Positions 40,556 to 47,535 of a stretch of DNA of 47,535 nucleotides are shown in pieces; positions within the stretch are counted from its first letter, which is position 1, and the number at the start of each line of letters is the position of its first letter. The DNA is from Streptomyces phaeoluteigriseus (lineage in GTDB: Bacteria; Actinomycetota; Actinomycetes; Streptomycetales; Streptomycetaceae). The stretch covers positions 1,181,157 to 1,228,691 of the forward strand of contig NZ_MPOH02000015.1 of the NCBI RefSeq assembly GCF_001896135.2. The letters run 5' to 3'. The translations under genes were made by a program, and so were the position numbers. A model generated the notes under the pieces. It was not told the DNA's origin. It made no database searches and worked only from the letters and a program-made list of their open reading frames with translations.

Positions 40556-42178
40556 CTATTGCGCGAGCCGCAGCGCCAGCATGGCGATGTCGTCCTCACG
40601 TTCGTGGCCGAAGCAGTCGAGCAGGGTGTCGCACAGGGCGTCCAGGCCGGGCAGCGCTCCGGTGGCGGCGGCGCGCAGGTGTTCCATCGACACGGCGAGG
40701 TCGGTGCCCCTGGTCTCGATCAGGCCGTCGGTGACCATCAGGAGCCGGTCGGTGGGGTCGAGGAGCAGCTCGGTGGGCGGCGGGTGGGGCACGCCGATGC
40801 CGAGGAGCGGTCCGGAGGCCTTGGCGTAGTCGGCGCCCTTGCCGTCGCGGATGATCAGCGGCGGGATGTGGCCGGCGTTGGCGATGCGGACGCGGCCGGT
40901 GCCGGGGTCGATCAGTACCAGGCAGAGGGTGGCGGTGACCTGGGGGTGGTAGTGCCGGAGCATCCGGTCCAGGCGCTCGGCGAGCACGGCCGGGTCGCTC
41001 TCCTCGACGCAGTGGGCGCGCAGCGCGTGCCGGATCTCGACCATGACGGTGGCCGCCTCCAGCGAGTGCCCGACGACATCGCCGACCGCGGCCAGGTGCC
41101 CCTGCGGGGTACGCAGGGCGGCGTAGAAGTCACCGCCGATCTCGGCCTCCTGCGAGGCGGGCACATAGCGCACGGCGACCTCGACGCCCGGCAGTTCGGG
41201 CAGCCGGTGCGGCTGGGGCAGGAAGCTGTGCTGGAGGGTGAGGGCGACGTGGCGCTCGACCTGGTACATCAGGAGCGGTTCGGCGGCGAGGACGGTGGCC
41301 TGGGCGAGCCGGGCCACCAGGGCCTCCTTCTCCGGGGCGACGCGGCGTACCCCCCGGGTGGGGGTGGCCAGGCACACCGCGGCCCTGCCGTCGCCGGTGG
41401 GGATCAGGGCGAGGCGGGCGTCGTGCTCCACGCCGGGCCGGAAGAACCCGGCGGGCCACAGCGGCGCGGGCACGGTGGTGATCCGCACCCCTGTCTGCCC
41501 GCGGGTGAGCCGGCGGAGGAGGGCGGCCACGGTGCGGTGGGCGCCCGTGTCGGGCGGGGCGAGCGAGGTGCGGTCGCGGGAGGTGCCGCGGTACAGCTCG
41601 TCGTCGGGGCCGAGGACGAAGACGGCGGCGGGGCCCGCGGTGAGCCGGGCGGTGCCGTCGGCTGCGGCGTCGGCGAGTTCCTGGGGGGAGCGGGCCGCCT
41701 GGACGGCGATGATCGTCTCCGACAGCAGGGAGAGCCGCCGGGCCAGCGCCTGGTCGTCGGCGCGCAGCCGGGCGGCCCGTACGGCGGCCCGGACGACGGC
41801 GTCGACCTCCCCGGGCTGGGCGGGCATCGCCAGATAGGCCTCGCCGCCAGCGTCCAGTCCCTGGCAGCGGTCCGCCGGCGCGAGGGAGGCGGTGGAGAAG
41901 TGCACGACGGGCAGCCCGGCCATGTGGGGGCGGGCCTTGATCCGGCGGCACAGGTCGAAGCCGCTGATGTCGGGCAGGTCGACGTCGACGAGGGCCACGT
42001 CGGGCAGGGTGCCCGCGCGCAGCCGTACGTCGAGTTCGGCGAGTGCCGCGCGGCCGGTGGTGGCGGTGACGACCTGGTGGCCGGCCCGGCGCAGCAGTTT
42101 GCCCATGGCGAACCGGCCGGCCGTGGTGTCGTCCACGACCAGTACGGTCATCTCCGTCCGCCTGCCGTTGGCGTCCAT
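40556..42178 (-). CDS. PP2C/SpoIIE-type phosphatase with N-terminal degenerate receiver domain
   Basis: This is a 540-residue signalling protein. Residues 10-130 form a response-regulator receiver with Asp16, Asp17 and phospho-acceptor Asp65 (ALVDVDLPD), but the near-invariant switch Lys is Met118 (YLAMPAQP). Residues about 145-300 form a GAF-like sensory segment (LTAGPAAVFVLGPDDELY). Residues about 320-540 are the SpoIIE/RsbU phosphatase: GGDFYAALRTPQGHLAAVGDVV, GHSLEAATVM, LMVTDGLIETRG and EDDIAMLALRL, with the metal-binding Asp residues intact. It probably dephosphorylates an anti-anti-sigma factor. The ATG at 42178 has GCGAGGG upstream; Met10 (42151) is an alternative. Confidence 0.9.
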   Translation of the reverse strand: MDANGRRTEMTVLVVDDTTAGRFAMGKLLRRAGHQVVTATTGRAALAELDVRLRAGTLPDVALVDVDLPDISGFDLCRRIKARPHMAGLPVVHFSTASLAPADRCQGLDAGGEAYLAMPAQPGEVDAVVRAAVRAARLRADDQALARRLSLLSETIIAVQAARSPQELADAAADGTARLTAGPAAVFVLGPDDELYRGTSRDRTSLAPPDTGAHRTVAALLRRLTRGQTGVRITTVPAPLWPAGFFRPGVEHDARLALIPTGDGRAAVCLATPTRGVRRVAPEKEALVARLAQATVLAAEPLLMYQVERHVALTLQHSFLPQPHRLPELPGVEVAVRYVPASQEAEIGGDFYAALRTPQGHLAAVGDVVGHSLEAATVMVEIRHALRAHCVEESDPAVLAERLDRMLRHYHPQVTATLCLVLIDPGTGRVRIANAGHIPPLIIRDGKGADYAKASGPLLGIGVPHPPPTELLLDPTDRLLMVTDGLIETRGTDLAVSMEHLRAAATGALPGLDALCDTLLDCFGHEREDDIAMLALRLAQ

Positions 42179-42202
42179 GCCCTCGCTCCCGGACACACCG
42201 AA

Positions 42203-42230
42203 GGAGCAGACCCGGTTCGAGGTCTGCTCC
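42203..42230 (-). terminator. Hairpin between the amylase-pullulanase stop and the phosphatase start
   Basis: A perfect 10-bp stem, GGAGCAGACC (42203-42212) with GGTCTGCTCC (42221-42230), closes an 8-nt loop. It lies 19 bases past the stop of the giant gene on the minus strand and probably ends its transcript before the phosphatase gene. Confidence 0.65.
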
Positions 42231-42248
42231 CCCAAGGTAGTGCGATTG

Positions 42249-47535
<5,287 letters not shown>

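Overview
The window is high-GC DNA with the strong third-position G/C bias, GTG starts and gene content of a Streptomyces chromosome. From memory, the gene order matches the conserved core of S. coelicolor from about SCO2181 (E2 subunit) through lipB/lipA, glnA, glnII and glnRII to the large amylase-pullulanase near SCO2226. I saw no tRNA, rRNA, transposase, integrase, CRISPR array or origin; this is core chromosome and not a mobile region.

Layout. (1) 1-5.0 kb is central carbon metabolism: the 3' part of the 2-oxoacid dehydrogenase E2 gene, a GntR/FCD regulator, and aceE (pyruvate dehydrogenase E1), whose promoter region carries three copies of one half-site. (2) 5.2-12.6 kb holds a WYL-type regulator, a DUF4240 protein, a secreted PGRP-type amidase overlapping a small secreted or membrane ORF, a MarP-type membrane serine protease, a GNAT acetyltransferase, a TIGR01777 epimerase-like protein and an FAD amine-oxidase-like protein. 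(3) 12.8-18.5 kb holds an XRE/TPR-type regulator divergent from lipB, then lipA (making the lipoyl cofactor that the E2 subunit needs), a 66-residue Streptomyces protein, a DUF4191 membrane protein and an RDD protein. (4) 18.6-28.9 kb is the nitrogen block: glnA and glnII, each with a recognisable GlnR-type box, and the winged-helix regulator glnRII. Between glnA and glnII lie small membrane and secreted proteins, an alpha/beta hydrolase, an ArsC-like protein, and a convergent pair (HTH_42 winged-helix protein and a 95-residue unknown). Both members of that pair have a match to the RecA-independent (PafBC-type) DNA-damage promoter upstream. (5) 29-42.2 kb holds an epimerase, a two-component system, a DUF1996 secreted protein, a lipoprotein, a TPR protein, a sigma-factor-like domain joined to a membrane protein, a diiron-type protein coupled to a [2Fe-2S] reductase, TetR, a tautomerase-like protein and a SpoIIE-type phosphatase with a degenerate receiver. 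(6) 42.2-47.5 kb is the 3' 5.3 kb of a giant secreted alpha-amylase/pullulanase.

Two features cut across the window. First, seven genes between 20 and 38.5 kb are broken by single small indels while the remaining reading frame stays plainly conserved; no gene in the first 20 kb is. Sequencing error in GC-rich runs is the likelier cause, so these should be read as probable intact genes until checked. Second, intergenic gaps just after stop codons repeatedly hold short tandem repeats with unrelated units (22 bp x5, 37 bp x2.7, 34 bp x4, 11 bp x7, 36-38 bp x8).

The most promising possible new biology is the convergent pair at 21.9-23.6 kb with DNA-damage-type promoters. Next come the sigma-like/membrane fusion at 35.3 kb, the half-site cluster at aceE, and the coupled diiron protein/reductase pair at 37.4-39.4 kb.
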